Source: Neobacillus sp. PS3-34 (GTDB lineage Bacteria; Bacillota; Bacilli; Bacillales; Cytobacillaceae). From it: a stretch of DNA of 64,000 nt. Positions 1 to 9,322 of the stretch are shown piece after piece (positions within the stretch are counted from its first letter, which is position 1; each line of letters opens with the position of its first letter). The notes under the pieces were generated by a model that did not search any database, was not told the origin of the DNA, and saw only the letters and a list, made by a program, of their open reading frames with translations. Location: assembly GCF_030915465.1 (NCBI RefSeq), contig NZ_CP133267.1:3192501-3256500 (forward strand). The letters are read 5' to 3'. A program made the translations under genes and the position numbers.

Positions 1-1069
1 ATACCTCCTGTAGGTGAAGGATAGCCTGATTTATTGCCGATTGACCATTAATAGCTGCTTGAGTTGAAAGAGTCGCTCTTTCCAAAGTATTGGTCGCCAA
101 TAAATATCCCTGATTTACTTGTGTAACAGAAATACCGCTGTATTCGGAAATATCACTGATTTGCTGAGCCTGATGTTCGGAACCTTCTGCGATTTGCGAG
201 ATGGTAACTGCAACCTGGTTGGCGGCATCATCAGTCTGCTTAGCAGATTCCAACAGGTTTTTGCTATTTCGAAAGAGTCTGTCTGATGACGTGTTAATAT
301 TATTAATAAGCAAAGCTAAATTCGTTCTCATTTCCTCAAACGAATGTGCGAGCACTCCAACCTCATCTTTTCTGTTTACATGTATTGTTTGGGTAAGGTC
401 CCCGTTTGAAATAGACTGGCTAGTCATGGCGAGCTTTTTTATTGCTGCCAGGATTGGATTTAAAATACTATAGGTAATAGCCATTGAAAATAAAGTGGTG
501 AAAATGACAGTAATGGTGGTTACAGTATTGGAATGATTTAAGTTTTTTTCCAATGCATTCAAATCGGCCGTCATTGTTTTTTCTTTTTGAATACGATACT
601 GTTCAATTTTTTTATTAATATCCTCTGCAAAAGAATCAAAATCTCCCATGATGATATTGCCTTGATCTGGTCCACCGCTGATATAGGCGTTTGCCAATTT
701 AATACCCATTGCATAATAAGGCTCAAATGATGCAGAAAAGCTTTCTATTTGTACACTATTTTGATTATCCAATTTTTTCAGCTCTTTCAATGTATCCCTA
801 AAATCCGCTGCATACTTTTTGGCTTCTGAAAAACCATCATCGTATCCTGCAGCGCCTCTGGTAGCACTGATATCCGTCAGCCACTGCTGAACTTGTACTA
901 CGTCAAGCTTCATCCTTTCTGCATTCAAAGTAATTTTAATATCTTTTTCCTTCATCTCCTGCATTCTATTGGATATTTCGTGCATATTGTACATAACAAA
1001 CATAATATTTCCTAGAAATAAAAGAATGACAAACATGTTAGTTAAAAGGAATTTGAATTTAAGTGACAT
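1..1069 (-). CDS. Methyl-accepting chemotaxis protein (3' end outside window)
   Basis: An uninterrupted minus-strand frame opens at the ATG at 1069-1067 (MSLKFKFLL...) and runs off the left edge. A membrane helix lies in the first 25 residues, followed by an extracellular helical sensor segment (LDVVQVQQWLTDISATRGA). A second helix (TVTTITVIFTTLFSMAITYS) lies at about residue 180, then a HAMP-like linker (NPILAAIKKLAMTSQSISNGD) and the start of the coiled-coil signalling domain. This is the standard layout of a transmembrane chemoreceptor, which signals through CheW/CheA. The missing C-terminus would carry the methylation helices and the CheA-contacting hairpin. The ligand cannot be inferred. 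It is transcribed divergently from csoR. Confidence 0.9.
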   Translation of the reverse strand, partial: MSLKFKFLLTNMFVILLFLGNIMFVMYNMHEISNRMQEMKEKDIKITLNAERMKLDVVQVQQWLTDISATRGAAGYDDGFSEAKKYAADFRDTLKELKKLDNQNSVQIESFSASFEPYYAMGIKLANAYISGGPDQGNIIMGDFDSFAEDINKKIEQYRIQKEKTMTADLNALEKNLNHSNTVTTITVIFTTLFSMAITYSILNPILAAIKKLAMTSQSISNGDLTQTIHVNRKDEVGVLAHSFEEMRTNLALLINNINTSSDRLFRNSKNLLESAKQTDDAANQVAVTISQIAEGSEHQAQQISDISEYSGISVTQVNQGYLLATNTLERATLSTQAAINGQSAINQAILHLQEV

Positions 1070-1229
1070 TGAATTTAGCTCCCGTACAATTATTCTTATT
1101 TATGTATAAGTAATTCTATTTTCCTATAGTGTCAAAGTGAAAACAATTTCAGGTGTGTAATTTTAAAAAAATTTCACAATATTAAAAGATTATTAGGATG
1201 GATACAAGATACATACAAAGATAAGATTC

Positions 1230-1259
1230 TTTACATACCCTACATGGGTATGCTATTAT
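1230..1259 (+). promoter_or_regulatory. csoR-copZ promoter with CsoR-type operator
   Basis: TTTACA (1230-1235) and TATTAT (1254-1259) are separated by 18 bases. The spacer carries the perfect 7-base inverted repeat CATACCCTACATGGGTATG (1234-1252). It matches the TACCC-N5-GGGTA form of copper-sensing CsoR operators, so the repressor would sit between -35 and -10. A near-identical site precedes copA, which supports copper-dependent autoregulation. Confidence 0.82.
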
Positions 1260-1280
1260 TCAGGTAAAGGAGGCTGCGCA

Positions 1281-1622
1281 ATGCTTTTTGAAAACGAAGA
1301 AAAAGAAGTTGAACTTGAAGAATCTTGCAGTCATCACAGTGATCGAAAAAGCCACCATTCTGAAAAAGTGAAGAAAAATTTGGTTACGAGGCTGAATCGT
1401 ATTGAAGGGCAAATCAGAGGTATTAAAGGTTTAATCGAAAGAGATACCTACTGCGATGATGTTATCACCCAAATATCTGCGACCCAGTCGGCATTAAATA
1501 GTGTCGCAAAGCTTTTGCTCGAGGGACATATGAAGAGCTGCGTTGTTGAACGAATTCAAGAGGGCGACCTCGAAGTCCTGGATGAAGTACTGCTGACGGT
1601 ACAAAAGCTTATGAAAAAATAG
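1281..1622 (+). CDS. csoR: Copper-sensing transcriptional repressor CsoR
   Basis: A 113-residue all-helical protein of the CsoR/RcnR (DUF156) family. The signature stretch NLVTRLNRIEGQIRGIKGLI starts at residue 33. The Cu(I) ligand triad of CsoR proteins is present as Cys58, His83 and Cys87 (DTYCDD and EGHMKSC). Apo-CsoR represses copper efflux genes and Cu(I) binding releases it from DNA. The N-terminus has an extra His-rich patch (CSHHS, SHH) that could bind metal; this is common in bacilli. The start follows AAAGGAGG with good spacing. copZ lies 13 bases downstream, so the two are co-transcribed. The operators at 1234 and 1960 are its predicted targets. Confidence 0.94.
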   Translation: MLFENEEKEVELEESCSHHSDRKSHHSEKVKKNLVTRLNRIEGQIRGIKGLIERDTYCDDVITQISATQSALNSVAKLLLEGHMKSCVVERIQEGDLEVLDEVLLTVQKLMKK

Positions 1623-1635
1623 GAGGAGATTTAGG

Positions 1636-1842
1636 ATGGAAAATATAACGTTGAATGTAAAAGGCATGTCCTGCGGCCATTGTGTAAAAGCAGTTGAAGG
1701 TAGCGTTGGCAAATTGAACGGCGTTGAAAGAGTTTTGGTTGACTTGGATAAAGCGCAAGTTCATGTAGAGTTCAATTCAAGCGAAGTTGGCGTTGAAAAA
1801 ATTAAAGAAACGATTGATGACCAAGGTTACGACGTCGAATAA
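1636..1842 (+). CDS. copZ: Copper chaperone CopZ
   Basis: A 68-residue single HMA domain with the Cu(I)-binding motif MSCGHC (Cys13 and Cys16). The ferredoxin-like fold is evident from the alternating strands and from GYDVE at the C-terminus. CopZ carries cytosolic Cu(I) to the N-terminal domains of CopA. It begins 13 bases after csoR behind AGGAGGAGATT. A terminator follows at 1894, so csoR-copZ forms its own unit and copA has a separate promoter. This differs from the copZ-copA operon of B. subtilis. Confidence 0.95.
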   Translation: MENITLNVKGMSCGHCVKAVEGSVGKLNGVERVLVDLDKAQVHVEFNSSEVGVEKIKETIDDQGYDVE

Positions 1843-1893
1843 TAATAAGTAACTCAGCGGCCCTCCAATTACTAATAGAATAACGTTCCAGCT

Positions 1894-1925
1894 CTGATGC
1901 CTTTGCGGGTATCAGGGTTTTTATT
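1894..1925 (+). terminator. Intrinsic terminator after copZ
   Basis: CTGATgCC pairs with GGgtATCAG around a short loop (1894-1915) and is followed by a T-rich run. It separates the csoR-copZ transcript from copA. Confidence 0.7.
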
Positions 1926-1953
1926 TACCTAAAAAAATTTAGAATTTATTTGA

Positions 1954-1985
1954 TTGACATATACCCTACAAGGGTATAGTATAAT
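1954..1985 (+). promoter_or_regulatory. copA promoter with CsoR-type operator
   Basis: TTGACA (1954-1959) lies upstream of the perfect inverted repeat TATACCCTACAAGGGTATA (1960-1978). TATAAT is at 1980-1985, a 20-base spacer; an alternative TATAGT at 1975 gives 15. The palindrome has the same TACCC-N5-GGGTA core as the site before csoR, so both units should respond to copper together. Confidence 0.82.
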
Positions 1986-2018
1986 GAATGAGAGTTCCTT
2001 TAAAAAGGAGGAATAGGA

Positions 2019-4457
2019 ATGAGTTCATTGCAAAAAGAAGTTCAGTTGCCAATTACAGGTATGACATGTGCCGCATGTGCGGCACGGATTGAAAAAGGAT
2101 TAAAGAAAATAGAAGGCGTAAACGAAGCAAGTGTGAATTTGGCTTTAGAAAAAGCTTCGTTAAAATATGATTCCTCTGTTACGAGCGTAGCAGCATTCGA
2201 AAAAAAAATCAGTGATTTAGGTTACGGTGTTGCATCTGAAAAAGCAGAATTAGATATTATCGGAATGACATGCGCTGCTTGTTCGGCGAGAATCGAGAAG
2301 GGTTTGAATAAGCTTGACGGAATTAATAAAGCAGCTGTCAATTTGGCGCTTGAAACAGCCACAGTGGAATATAATCCTTCACAGGTAAGCATCCAGGACA
2401 TGATCAGCAAAGTAGAAAAACTCGGATATCAGGCGAAGAGGAAGCAAGAGAAGAATGCGGAAGCAGCCGACTATAGGGAACAGGAAATCGAAAGGCAAAA
2501 AGGTAAATTTGTCTTTTCATTAATCCTGGCTTTCCCGTTATTATGGGCGATGGTAAGCCATTTTAGTTTTACCTCCTTTATCTATTTGCCTGAAATGCTG
2601 ATGAATCCATGGGTACAGCTTGCTCTCGCAACTCCGGTCCAATTCGTAGTTGGAAGGCAGTTTTATATAGGTACCTATAAAGCACTCAGGAATGGCAGCG
2701 CTAATATGGATGTTCTAGTGGCATTAGGCACATCGGCTGCCTATTTTTACAGCTTATATCAATCCATTGTTTCAATTGGTTCCCATGCACACATGGTTGA
2801 ACTTTATTTCGAAACAAGCGCAGTTTTAATCACTTTAATTATTTTAGGTAAATTATTTGAAGCCCGCGCCAAAGGCCGTTCATCAGATGCAATTAAAAAG
2901 CTGATGGGATTGCAGGCTAAAAATGCAACCGTTTTGCGGGACGGAAGTGAGATGGAGATTCCTCTTGAGGAAGTCATCGTTGGGGATGTCATCTATGTTA
3001 AGCCAGGAGAAAAAGTTCCTGTTGACGGCGAAATTGTCGAAGGCCGCTCCGCCCTGGATGAATCGATGTTGACGGGTGAAAGTGTGCCCGTTGATAAAAC
3101 CATGGGAGATGCTGTTTTTGGGGCAACGATAAATAAAAATGGATTTTTAAAAGTGAAGGCTACAAAGGTTGGAAAGGATACAGCACTTGCCCAAATCATT
3201 AAAGTGGTGGAGGAAGCACAGGGGTCCAAAGCACCCATTCAGCGTCTTGCAGACCAAATATCAGGCATCTTTGTCCCGATTGTTGTCGGTATAGCGGTTA
3301 TCACTTTTTTTATATGGTATTTTTTGGTAAGTCCTGGTGAGTTTGCCGTGGCGCTGGAAAAACTGATTGCTGTCCTTGTCATCGCCTGCCCGTGTGCATT
3401 GGGGCTTGCAACACCAACTTCGATAATGGCAGGCTCCGGCAGGGCGGCTGAATACGGGGTGTTATTTAAAGGCGGGGAACACCTCGAATTAACCCACCGA
3501 ATCACAACGGTTGTACTTGATAAAACAGGAACTGTCACTAACGGAAAGCCGGTGTTGACAGATGTTGTTATCGAAGGAAAAATGGATGAAGAAACCTTTA
3601 TCCAGCTGGTTGGATCGGCAGAAAAACAGTCGGAGCATCCTCTTGCAGAAGCGATTGTCCAGGGAATTAAAGAACGAAACATTGAGCTAGTGGATGTTGA
3701 TGAATTTGAAGCAATCCCTGGATATGGCATTAAAGCGATTGTAAAAGGAAGAAACCTTCTAATTGGAACAAGAAGACTCATGTCCAAATTCAATGTTGAA
3801 ATAGGCTCTGCTGAAAACCGCATGGTAGCACTTGAAGGAAACGGAAAGACTGCGATGCTAGTTGCCGTCGATGGCGTTTATGAGGGCATTGTCGCAGTAG
3901 CAGATACAGTGAAGGAAACATCCAAACAGGCGATTAAACGGTTAAAGGATCTTGGACTTGAAGTCATTATGATTACGGGTGACAACAAACGAACAGCCCA
4001 GGCAATTGCCAACGAAGTTGGTATAGATGCTGCTATTGCTGAGGTTCTTCCGGAGGGTAAAGCGGAAGAAGTTAAAAAGCTACAGCTGCAGGGCAAGCGG
4101 GTGGCGATGGTGGGTGATGGCATAAATGATGCTCCGGCACTGGCGATTTCAGATATCGGAATGGCGATTGGTACAGGAACAGATGTTGCCATGGAAGCTG
4201 CCGATATTACACTGATGAGGGGAGACCTGAACAGTATTGCAGACGCCATAATCATGAGCAAGAAGACGATTCGAAACATTAAACAGAATCTATTCTGGGC
4301 ATTCGGCTATAATACGCTTGGAATCCCGGTCGCCGCTTTAGGACTCCTGGCCCCATGGCTTGCGGGTGCCGCCATGGCCTTCAGCTCGGTTTCAGTTGTT
4401 TTGAATGCTCTTCGGTTACAACGCGTAAACTTGAACGAGAAGGGGCGAAAGATATGA
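2019..4457 (+). CDS. copA: Copper-exporting P1B-type ATPase CopA
   Basis: An 812-residue Cu(I) efflux ATPase. Two N-terminal HMA domains each carry MTCAAC (Cys17/Cys20 and Cys85/Cys88). The membrane copper site CPC is at 457-459, the phosphorylated Asp501 in DKTGT, TGES in the actuator domain, and GDGINDAP near 699. A SEHPLA motif in the nucleotide-binding domain is also P1B-specific. Eight membrane helices are expected. The two-HMA layout and length match the B. subtilis CopA class. It has its own CsoR-controlled promoter, and its stop overlaps the start of the next gene (ATGA), so the two are translationally coupled. It would receive Cu(I) from CopZ. Confidence 0.97.
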   Translation: MSSLQKEVQLPITGMTCAACAARIEKGLKKIEGVNEASVNLALEKASLKYDSSVTSVAAFEKKISDLGYGVASEKAELDIIGMTCAACSARIEKGLNKLDGINKAAVNLALETATVEYNPSQVSIQDMISKVEKLGYQAKRKQEKNAEAADYREQEIERQKGKFVFSLILAFPLLWAMVSHFSFTSFIYLPEMLMNPWVQLALATPVQFVVGRQFYIGTYKALRNGSANMDVLVALGTSAAYFYSLYQSIVSIGSHAHMVELYFETSAVLITLIILGKLFEARAKGRSSDAIKKLMGLQAKNATVLRDGSEMEIPLEEVIVGDVIYVKPGEKVPVDGEIVEGRSALDESMLTGESVPVDKTMGDAVFGATINKNGFLKVKATKVGKDTALAQIIKVVEEAQGSKAPIQRLADQISGIFVPIVVGIAVITFFIWYFLVSPGEFAVALEKLIAVLVIACPCALGLATPTSIMAGSGRAAEYGVLFKGGEHLELTHRITTVVLDKTGTVTNGKPVLTDVVIEGKMDEETFIQLVGSAEKQSEHPLAEAIVQGIKERNIELVDVDEFEAIPGYGIKAIVKGRNLLIGTRRLMSKFNVEIGSAENRMVALEGNGKTAMLVAVDGVYEGIVAVADTVKETSKQAIKRLKDLGLEVIMITGDNKRTAQAIANEVGIDAAIAEVLPEGKAEEVKKLQLQGKRVAMVGDGINDAPALAISDIGMAIGTGTDVAMEAADITLMRGDLNSIADAIIMSKKTIRNIKQNLFWAFGYNTLGIPVAALGLLAPWLAGAAMAFSSVSVVLNALRLQRVNLNEKGRKI

Positions 4458-5275
4458 AAAAGTGGGCAATCGCTGCAGTGATATACTTGGCCGCTGTTAT
4501 AGGAGGCTATCAGGTATATGCACAATTTTTCCAGAATGAAAAGGAAGCAGCACATTCTTCTGAAGGAAATCATGAGTCAGCCGAGCATGGCCATGGAGAG
4601 AAAGGCGCCCATGGGCACGAAGGAAGCCATGATGCTTCAGAAAGCAAAGTAAATGTAAACGTGGAATATAATGATTCCGTCATAGACATTACGTTAAGGG
4701 ATAAACAGGGAAATCCGGTAAATGACTTTGAAATGAATCATGAAAAACTTATGCACTTAATCGTGGTCAGTGATGATCTTGAAGAATATTACCACCTTCA
4801 TCCTAAAAAAACTGGGGAAGGAATATTTCAGGTCGAACATAAACTTGCCGACGGTTCCTATAAAGTATTTGTTGATATTAAACCAAAGCATATGAATTAC
4901 TCTGTAATGCCAGCAGAAATCAAAGTGGGGGAGAGCAGCACCAGCCATGAACACGCATTAACACCTGATAAAGTATTTAAAAAGACTGTCGATGGTGAAA
5001 CAGTCAAAATGAAAATGAGCAGCCAAAAGACTTCAACTCCGATCGAGTTATCATTCGAACTGGATAAAAACCGTCTGGAACCATATCTAGGCGCTATGGG
5101 CCATGTGGTCATTTTAGATGAAAAAGCGGAGCATTATCTCCATGTTCATCCACTGAAACAAGATGAACCTGTTTTTGAAACACAATTTGACCAGCCGGGC
5201 ATTTATAAAATATGGGCGGAATTCAAACAGGATGGCAAGGTAAGGGCATTTCCGTTTGTAGTAGAAATTAAATAA
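4454..5275 (+). CDS. Membrane-anchored His-rich protein coupled to copA, probable metal-binding
   Basis: A 273-residue protein whose start codon overlaps the copA stop (ATGA at 4454-4457), with GAGAAGGGGCG just upstream. Residues 1-22 form an uncleaved signal anchor ([16 protein letters not shown]). A His/Glu-rich linker follows, then two similar beta-rich modules. Each has a paired His motif: [11 protein letters not shown] with YYHLHP in the first, and GAMGHVVIL with HYLHVHP in the second. The duplicated His pairs suggest extracytoplasmic metal binding. The family is recurrent near copper genes, but I know no settled function. Coupling to copA argues for a role in copper handling outside the membrane, such as accepting or buffering exported Cu; this is inference. 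Confidence 0.75.
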   Translation: MKKWAIAAVIYLAAVIGGYQVYAQFFQNEKEAAHSSEGNHESAEHGHGEKGAHGHEGSHDASESKVNVNVEYNDSVIDITLRDKQGNPVNDFEMNHEKLMHLIVVSDDLEEYYHLHPKKTGEGIFQVEHKLADGSYKVFVDIKPKHMNYSVMPAEIKVGESSTSHEHALTPDKVFKKTVDGETVKMKMSSQKTSTPIELSFELDKNRLEPYLGAMGHVVILDEKAEHYLHVHPLKQDEPVFETQFDQPGIYKIWAEFKQDGKVRAFPFVVEIK

Positions 5276-5280
5276 ATATA

Positions 5281-5330
5281 AAAAGCTCAGATACAGGCAG
5301 TTTAGGAACTGCTAATATTTGGGCTTTTTG
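5281..5330 (+). terminator. Terminator of the copA unit
   Basis: AAAAGC..ATA pairs with TAT..GGGCTTTTT around an internal cagttTAGGAACtg hairpin, and a T-run follows. It lies immediately after the copA-coupled gene. Confidence 0.7.
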
Positions 5331-5480
5331 TTTTGTAAAATTGAAAGGAAAAAATCGCGAAAAATCATAAGGATATTAAAGAAATTTTACTTCTTACTAT
5401 TTACTAGGTTTCCAAGATATTCTTTTTAGAGGTAAAAAAGGTAATGGGAGTTCCTGTAAAGAATTATAGGAGGGATGCTG

Positions 5481-5552
5481 GTGATAAAAATCAAAGTCTT
5501 CCGTAACCCCTTCTATTTTTTCAAAGCTCTCTCATTAGAATCCTTAAAATAA
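5481..5552 (+). CDS. Possible 23-residue peptide or leader
   Basis: A short frame starts at GTG 5481, with TAGGAGGG 7 bases upstream, and ends at TAA 5550-5552. An in-frame ATG at 5475 lies too close to the ribosome binding site. The peptide is basic and aromatic (VIKIKVFRNPFYFFKALS...). It ends 14 bases before the start of the MBL-fold gene, whose ribosome binding site overlaps the end of this frame. It could be a translated leader or a chance frame. I recognise no family. Confidence 0.3.
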   Translation: MIKIKVFRNPFYFFKALSLESLK

Positions 5553-5566
5553 AAGGAGGAAATTAC

Positions 5567-6295
5567 ATGATAGTAGCACGCGGAGTAGAAATGATTGAAT
5601 TGGCAATAGAGGCTTTTGGAAATAAAGCGACATTAAACCCAACTCTTGTTTGGGATGATAAGGAGGCAGTGCTGATTGATATTGGAATGCCGGGGCAAAG
5701 TGAAGCAATTAGAAGTGCCATGGAAGCGGCAGGAGTGCCTTTTGAGAAATTATCAGCTGTCATCCTTACTCATCAGGATCTTGACCATATCGGAAGCCTT
5801 CCAGAAATTTTATCTCAAGCTGCAGGAATAATTGATGTGTATGCCCATGTGCTTGATAAACCATATATTGAAGGCCAGCAGCACTTAATGAAAACTGACC
5901 CTGCCAAAATGAGCAAGGACGCATGGGAGGCATTGCCGGAGCCTGCCAGATTTATATACGCGAATCCGCCGAAAACTGAAATTACTCAAACACTTGCTGA
6001 CGGAGATGTGCTGCCTTTTTGCGGTGGAATACAGATCATCTTTACACCAGGTCATACGCCTGGCCATATCAGCCTTTACCTAAAGGAAAGCAAAACACTT
6101 GTCGCAGGTGACGCAATGATCAGCATAAATGGAGTTTTAAGGGGACCGGTTCAGCAAACCACTCCAGATATGGAGACAGCTACTCAATCCTTGAAAAAGT
6201 TTGCGGATATTGAAATCGCTTCTGTCATCTGCTACCACGGCGGCCTTGTGAACGAAAATGTGATGGAACAGTTGAAAGAACTAATGAAAAAGTAA
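5567..6295 (+). CDS. MBL-fold metallo-hydrolase
   Basis: A 242-residue metallo-beta-lactamase-fold protein. The zinc-binding signature appears as THQDLDHIGSLPE at about residue 66. The later ligands are His in TPGHTPGHISLY, Asp in VAGDAM, and the distal His in CYHGG near the C-terminus. The substrate is not indicated; relatives in bacilli include glyoxalase-II-like and lactonase-like enzymes. It starts at ATG 5567 after AAGGAGG. It is a single gene between the copper block and the B12 riboswitch, and does not obviously belong to either. Confidence 0.85.
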   Translation: MIVARGVEMIELAIEAFGNKATLNPTLVWDDKEAVLIDIGMPGQSEAIRSAMEAAGVPFEKLSAVILTHQDLDHIGSLPEILSQAAGIIDVYAHVLDKPYIEGQQHLMKTDPAKMSKDAWEALPEPARFIYANPPKTEITQTLADGDVLPFCGGIQIIFTPGHTPGHISLYLKESKTLVAGDAMISINGVLRGPVQQTTPDMETATQSLKKFADIEIASVICYHGGLVNENVMEQLKELMKK

Positions 6296-6386
6296 AGTAA
6301 AGGCTAATTTACGGCAGCTTTCGGAAAAACTTGTGCTATATTTCTCCAATTTGTATAATGAGATTAACATAAAAAAATTGAACGGC

Positions 6387-6670
6387 AAAAACAGGTGCTA
6401 ATTTTTCGCATACAATGCAGATTATTAGCTTAATAGGGAAATTGGTTAAAAGCCAATGCGGTCCCGCCACTGTAAATGTGAGCAACCTATAAAACGTCAC
6501 TGTCCATTTTGGATGGGAAGGCATAGGGAGCAATGATCATGAGCCAGGAAACCTGCCTGTTTTTTCGCACCAAATGCCTACGCGGATAGGAGGGTGTTAA
6601 GACAGTGGCGTTTTTTCTGCGTATCGTCTTAACCTATAACACCACCTCCTCCTTTTAGGGGGATTTTTTT
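6387..6670 (+). promoter_or_regulatory. Cobalamin riboswitch with downstream terminator
   Basis: The aptamer spans about 6387-6563, closed by AAAACAGG (6387) and CCTGTTTT (6556). It contains the core AGGGAAATTGGTTAAAAGCC, then GCGGTCCCGCCACTGT, and the B12 box AGCCAGGAAACCTGCC (6542). The expression platform (6580-6670) contains TTAAGAC/GTCTTAA, which can compete with pairing of AGGAGGGTGTTA to TAACAC..CCTCCT. It ends with TCCTCC-TTTTA-GGGGGA and a seven-T run just before the first gene. Adenosylcobalamin binding should switch off the downstream import operon. Confidence 0.93.
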
Positions 6671-6702
6671 ATGCAATTTTATGATACAGGGAGAGAGACA
6701 AG

Positions 6703-8495
6703 ATGAAAAGACAGAGTCAAAGCTTGTTTATGGTACTGCTTCTGTTATTAGGGCTATTAAATGTCGGCGTTCAGCATTCTGTATTAGCGGCAGAGCCGTC
6801 GGCAGGAACGATTACTGTAATCGGCAAGGAACAGACCGATGCATTGCTGCCAGAGACAAAGGTGGTCTACGGTGATAAGGAAACGGCATTGGATGCTCTT
6901 ATAAAAACAGCCGGGCAAAACAATATTGAAGTCGAAGAAACTAAATACGGAAAATCGATAAAAAGAATTAATGACTTAACGAAGGCTGATCCATTTTACT
7001 GGGCATTTTATATTAACGGTATTTTTGCACCGGTAAATTATGATGCGTATGCTGTGCAAAATGGAGATAAGCTCAGCTATGTTTATGAAGATTGGAACCA
7101 GGCTCCGAAAAAGAACGTATCTTTCAAATTAATAGACAAAGACGGAAAAGACATCATTCCTCCACTTAACAAAGTTCCATTCATAAACGAACCGACGGCT
7201 TTTGACTTTTTGAAAGTGGCTGTGGGCAATCAGAATGTCGAGTTCAGACAATATGATTTTGGGAAAATGATTACCTCCATTAAAGGAATTGCAGTTGAAG
7301 GTTCAAATTACTGGGGATTCTATGTTAATGGAAAAATGGCCTCAACTAGTGCAGACAACTACAAGCTGCAGGCAGGAGATGAAATTAGCTTTAAATTCGA
7401 AAGCTCAGCCCCTCCAGCAGGAGGTTCAGACGGCGGAAATCAAAAGGCGGCTGTACCTGTTTCGGGAGCGGCCTTCAAACCGCAGTGGACCATGCAAGTA
7501 AGTATGTTTCAAAGAATGCAGGCGATTGGGAGGTTATTGCTCTTAAAAAGGCAGGCAAGCGGGTCCCTTCAAGCTACCTGGAAAATGCAGCAAAGCTTGT
7601 TAAGGACAAAAACGGCAGATTTTCTAAAATAACCGATGTTGAAAGGTACACGCTAGGGATTCTTGCTGCTGGTGGTAATCCTGAAAACGTTAGCGGACAC
7701 AATCTTGTTGAAGCGACATATAATGGTGACGTCATGAAGCAGGGACTGAATGGCGTTGCATACGGGCTTATCGCATTGGATAGCGCCAATTTTAAAGTAC
7801 CTGCCTCGGCAAAATGGACGAAGCAGAAATTAGTAAATGAATTGATTTCAAAACAAAATAAAGATGGCGGCTGGACTTGGGATCCCTCCAGCACCACAAG
7901 CGATATCGATACGACCGCAATGGTATTGACAGCCCTTGCCCCTCATAAGGGCGAAGCTGGGGTGCAGGAGAAGATAGACCAGGCTGTTGAATATTTGTCA
8001 AAACAGTATCATGCTGGAAAAATAGACAATAGCTCCACTGCAGCCCAGGCTGTGATTGCACTATCGTCCTTAAATCTGGATGCAAGTGATGCTTCTTTTA
8101 CGAAGGATGGAACTAGTTTAATAAGTTATTTACTAACCTTCCAAAATGCAGATGGAGGCTTTGACTGGCAGGGAGGAGATGTAAGCGATGCGTTTTCCAC
8201 CTCTCAGGGCTTCCAGGCTGTGGTTGCTTATCAATTAAAGGTAAATGGAAAAGGCCCATTATATCAGCTGCCTTTATCACAAGCTACAGGAAAAGCGGGA
8301 GCGAGTTCTGTTGCCACTGATTCGAAGCCGGATGATGCGGCAAAGAAACCAACTGATCGAACAGACGGCAAGCAAGGCCATAAATTGCCAGTAACAGCTT
8401 CAGAGGATTACAACATGATTGCATTAGGAAGTCTGATGATTTTGGCGGGATTCGTGGCATTATTTATTCAAAGAAGAAAGAAAGCTTCTAGGTAA
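6703..8495 (+). CDS. Cell-wall-anchored intrinsic-factor/transcobalamin-like protein (frameshifted)
   Basis: A secreted protein of about 597 residues once one frame change near 7472-7476 is repaired (one C missing after GGCC gives SGAALQTAVDHAS). Order: signal peptide (1-30); two DUF4430 transcobalamin-C-like domains (YWAFYINGIFAPVNYDAY, YWGFYVNGKMASTSADNY); an alpha/alpha-barrel domain with prenyltransferase-type repeats (QNKDGGWTWDP, FQNADGGFDWQGG); then a sorting signal LPVTA 36 residues from the end, followed by a membrane helix and RRKK. Human intrinsic factor joins the same two fold types in the opposite order. As first gene after the B12 riboswitch it is the likely surface cobalamin-binding component; ligand binding is inferred. 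Confidence 0.82.
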
Positions 8496-8508
8496 AAATC
8501 GAATAACT

Positions 8509-8536
8509 CCCTCTTGTTTTAACAGGAGGGGTTTTT
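8509..8536 (+). terminator. Hairpin between the two transcobalamin-like genes
   Basis: CCCTC-T-TGTT pairs with AACA-G-GAGGG (8509-8530) and TTTTT follows. It may attenuate or process the operon transcript, since the ECF genes downstream lack an obvious promoter of their own. Confidence 0.65.
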
Positions 8537-8563
8537 AATGAAAAGATGGGGAGGAAAACAATC

Positions 8564-9304
8564 ATGTGCAGATTCTTAAGACTTTCAGCCATTTCGTTGG
8601 CTTTAATATTAACGGTCAGCTTACTAGGCTGTGGTTCTAAGGAACTTTCAACAAAAGAAAAACAAACCTCTTCACCTGAAACCGCAACAAAAAGTGTTGC
8701 TGTTAAGGACCATTCAACTGTTAAGGTTACAGCAGAAAAACCCATTAAAAAAAATGTTTCAACCAGCCAGCAGGAAAGCAGGAATTCCAAAACACCTGCT
8801 GTATCGGGTAACACATCAAATACGAAAACAAAGCCAGCAGCTAAACCGGCTCAAACAGCACCGCCGAAAAAATCATCTGTAGCTAAGACAACAGTGAAGC
8901 CAAAGACGGCAACCAGCACGGTGAAATCTGCAGCATCACATCCTGCAGGCACTACTCCTTCAAAGACTGCACCTGTCGCACAGCAGAAACAGGAAGTTCA
9001 CACTGTCACGTTCTCGCTTGTTGGTCCAAAGGATAAAGGGACAATAATTGGAGCAAAGAAGGTGGAGTTTAAAGAGGGCAATACCATTTTGGATATATTG
9101 CTTAAAGTGGCTGGCAAGAGTAATGTGGACTACAGTGGCAGCGGCGGAATGGCTTACATTGAAGGCATTGATAATATTTACGAGTTTGATTATGGCCCTA
9201 AAAGCGGCTGGGTCATTAAACTGAATGGCAAGAGCCTTTCTAAAAGCTCCGGCGTTATCAAAGTAAACGACGGTGATCGTATTGAATGCTATTACACACA
9301 ATAA
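8564..9304 (+). CDS. DUF4430 (transcobalamin-like) lipoprotein
   Basis: A 246-residue lipoprotein. The start at 8564 is chosen because GGGGAGG lies 9 bases upstream; an in-frame ATG at 8546 has no ribosome binding site. The signal peptide ends in the lipobox LLGC at about residue 22. A long Thr/Lys/Ala/Pro-rich linker follows (to about 145), then one DUF4430 domain (NTILDILLKVAGKSNVDYSG, GWVIKLNGKSLSKSSG, NDGDRIECYYTQ). This domain forms the C-terminal part of transcobalamin-type carriers. The linker would let the domain reach through the wall from the membrane. It probably relays cobalamin from the wall-anchored protein to the ECF transporter, although proof of binding is lacking. Confidence 0.82.
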   Translation: MCRFLRLSAISLALILTVSLLGCGSKELSTKEKQTSSPETATKSVAVKDHSTVKVTAEKPIKKNVSTSQQESRNSKTPAVSGNTSNTKTKPAAKPAQTAPPKKSSVAKTTVKPKTATSTVKSAASHPAGTTPSKTAPVAQQKQEVHTVTFSLVGPKDKGTIIGAKKVEFKEGNTILDILLKVAGKSNVDYSGSGGMAYIEGIDNIYEFDYGPKSGWVIKLNGKSLSKSSGVIKVNDGDRIECYYTQ

Positions 9305-9322
9305 ATTCGCGGGGAAAAAGAC

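Noticed and set aside
3239..3823. 194-codon open frame antisense to copA
   Set aside because: Low-complexity Ser/Thr/Ile-rich translation without a ribosome binding site, lying wholly inside a highly conserved gene; a codon-bias shadow.
7472..7500. Programmed ribosomal frameshift in the B12-locus protein
   Set aside because: No slippery heptamer plus pseudoknot; the same kind of break occurs in many unrelated genes here, so sequence error is simpler.
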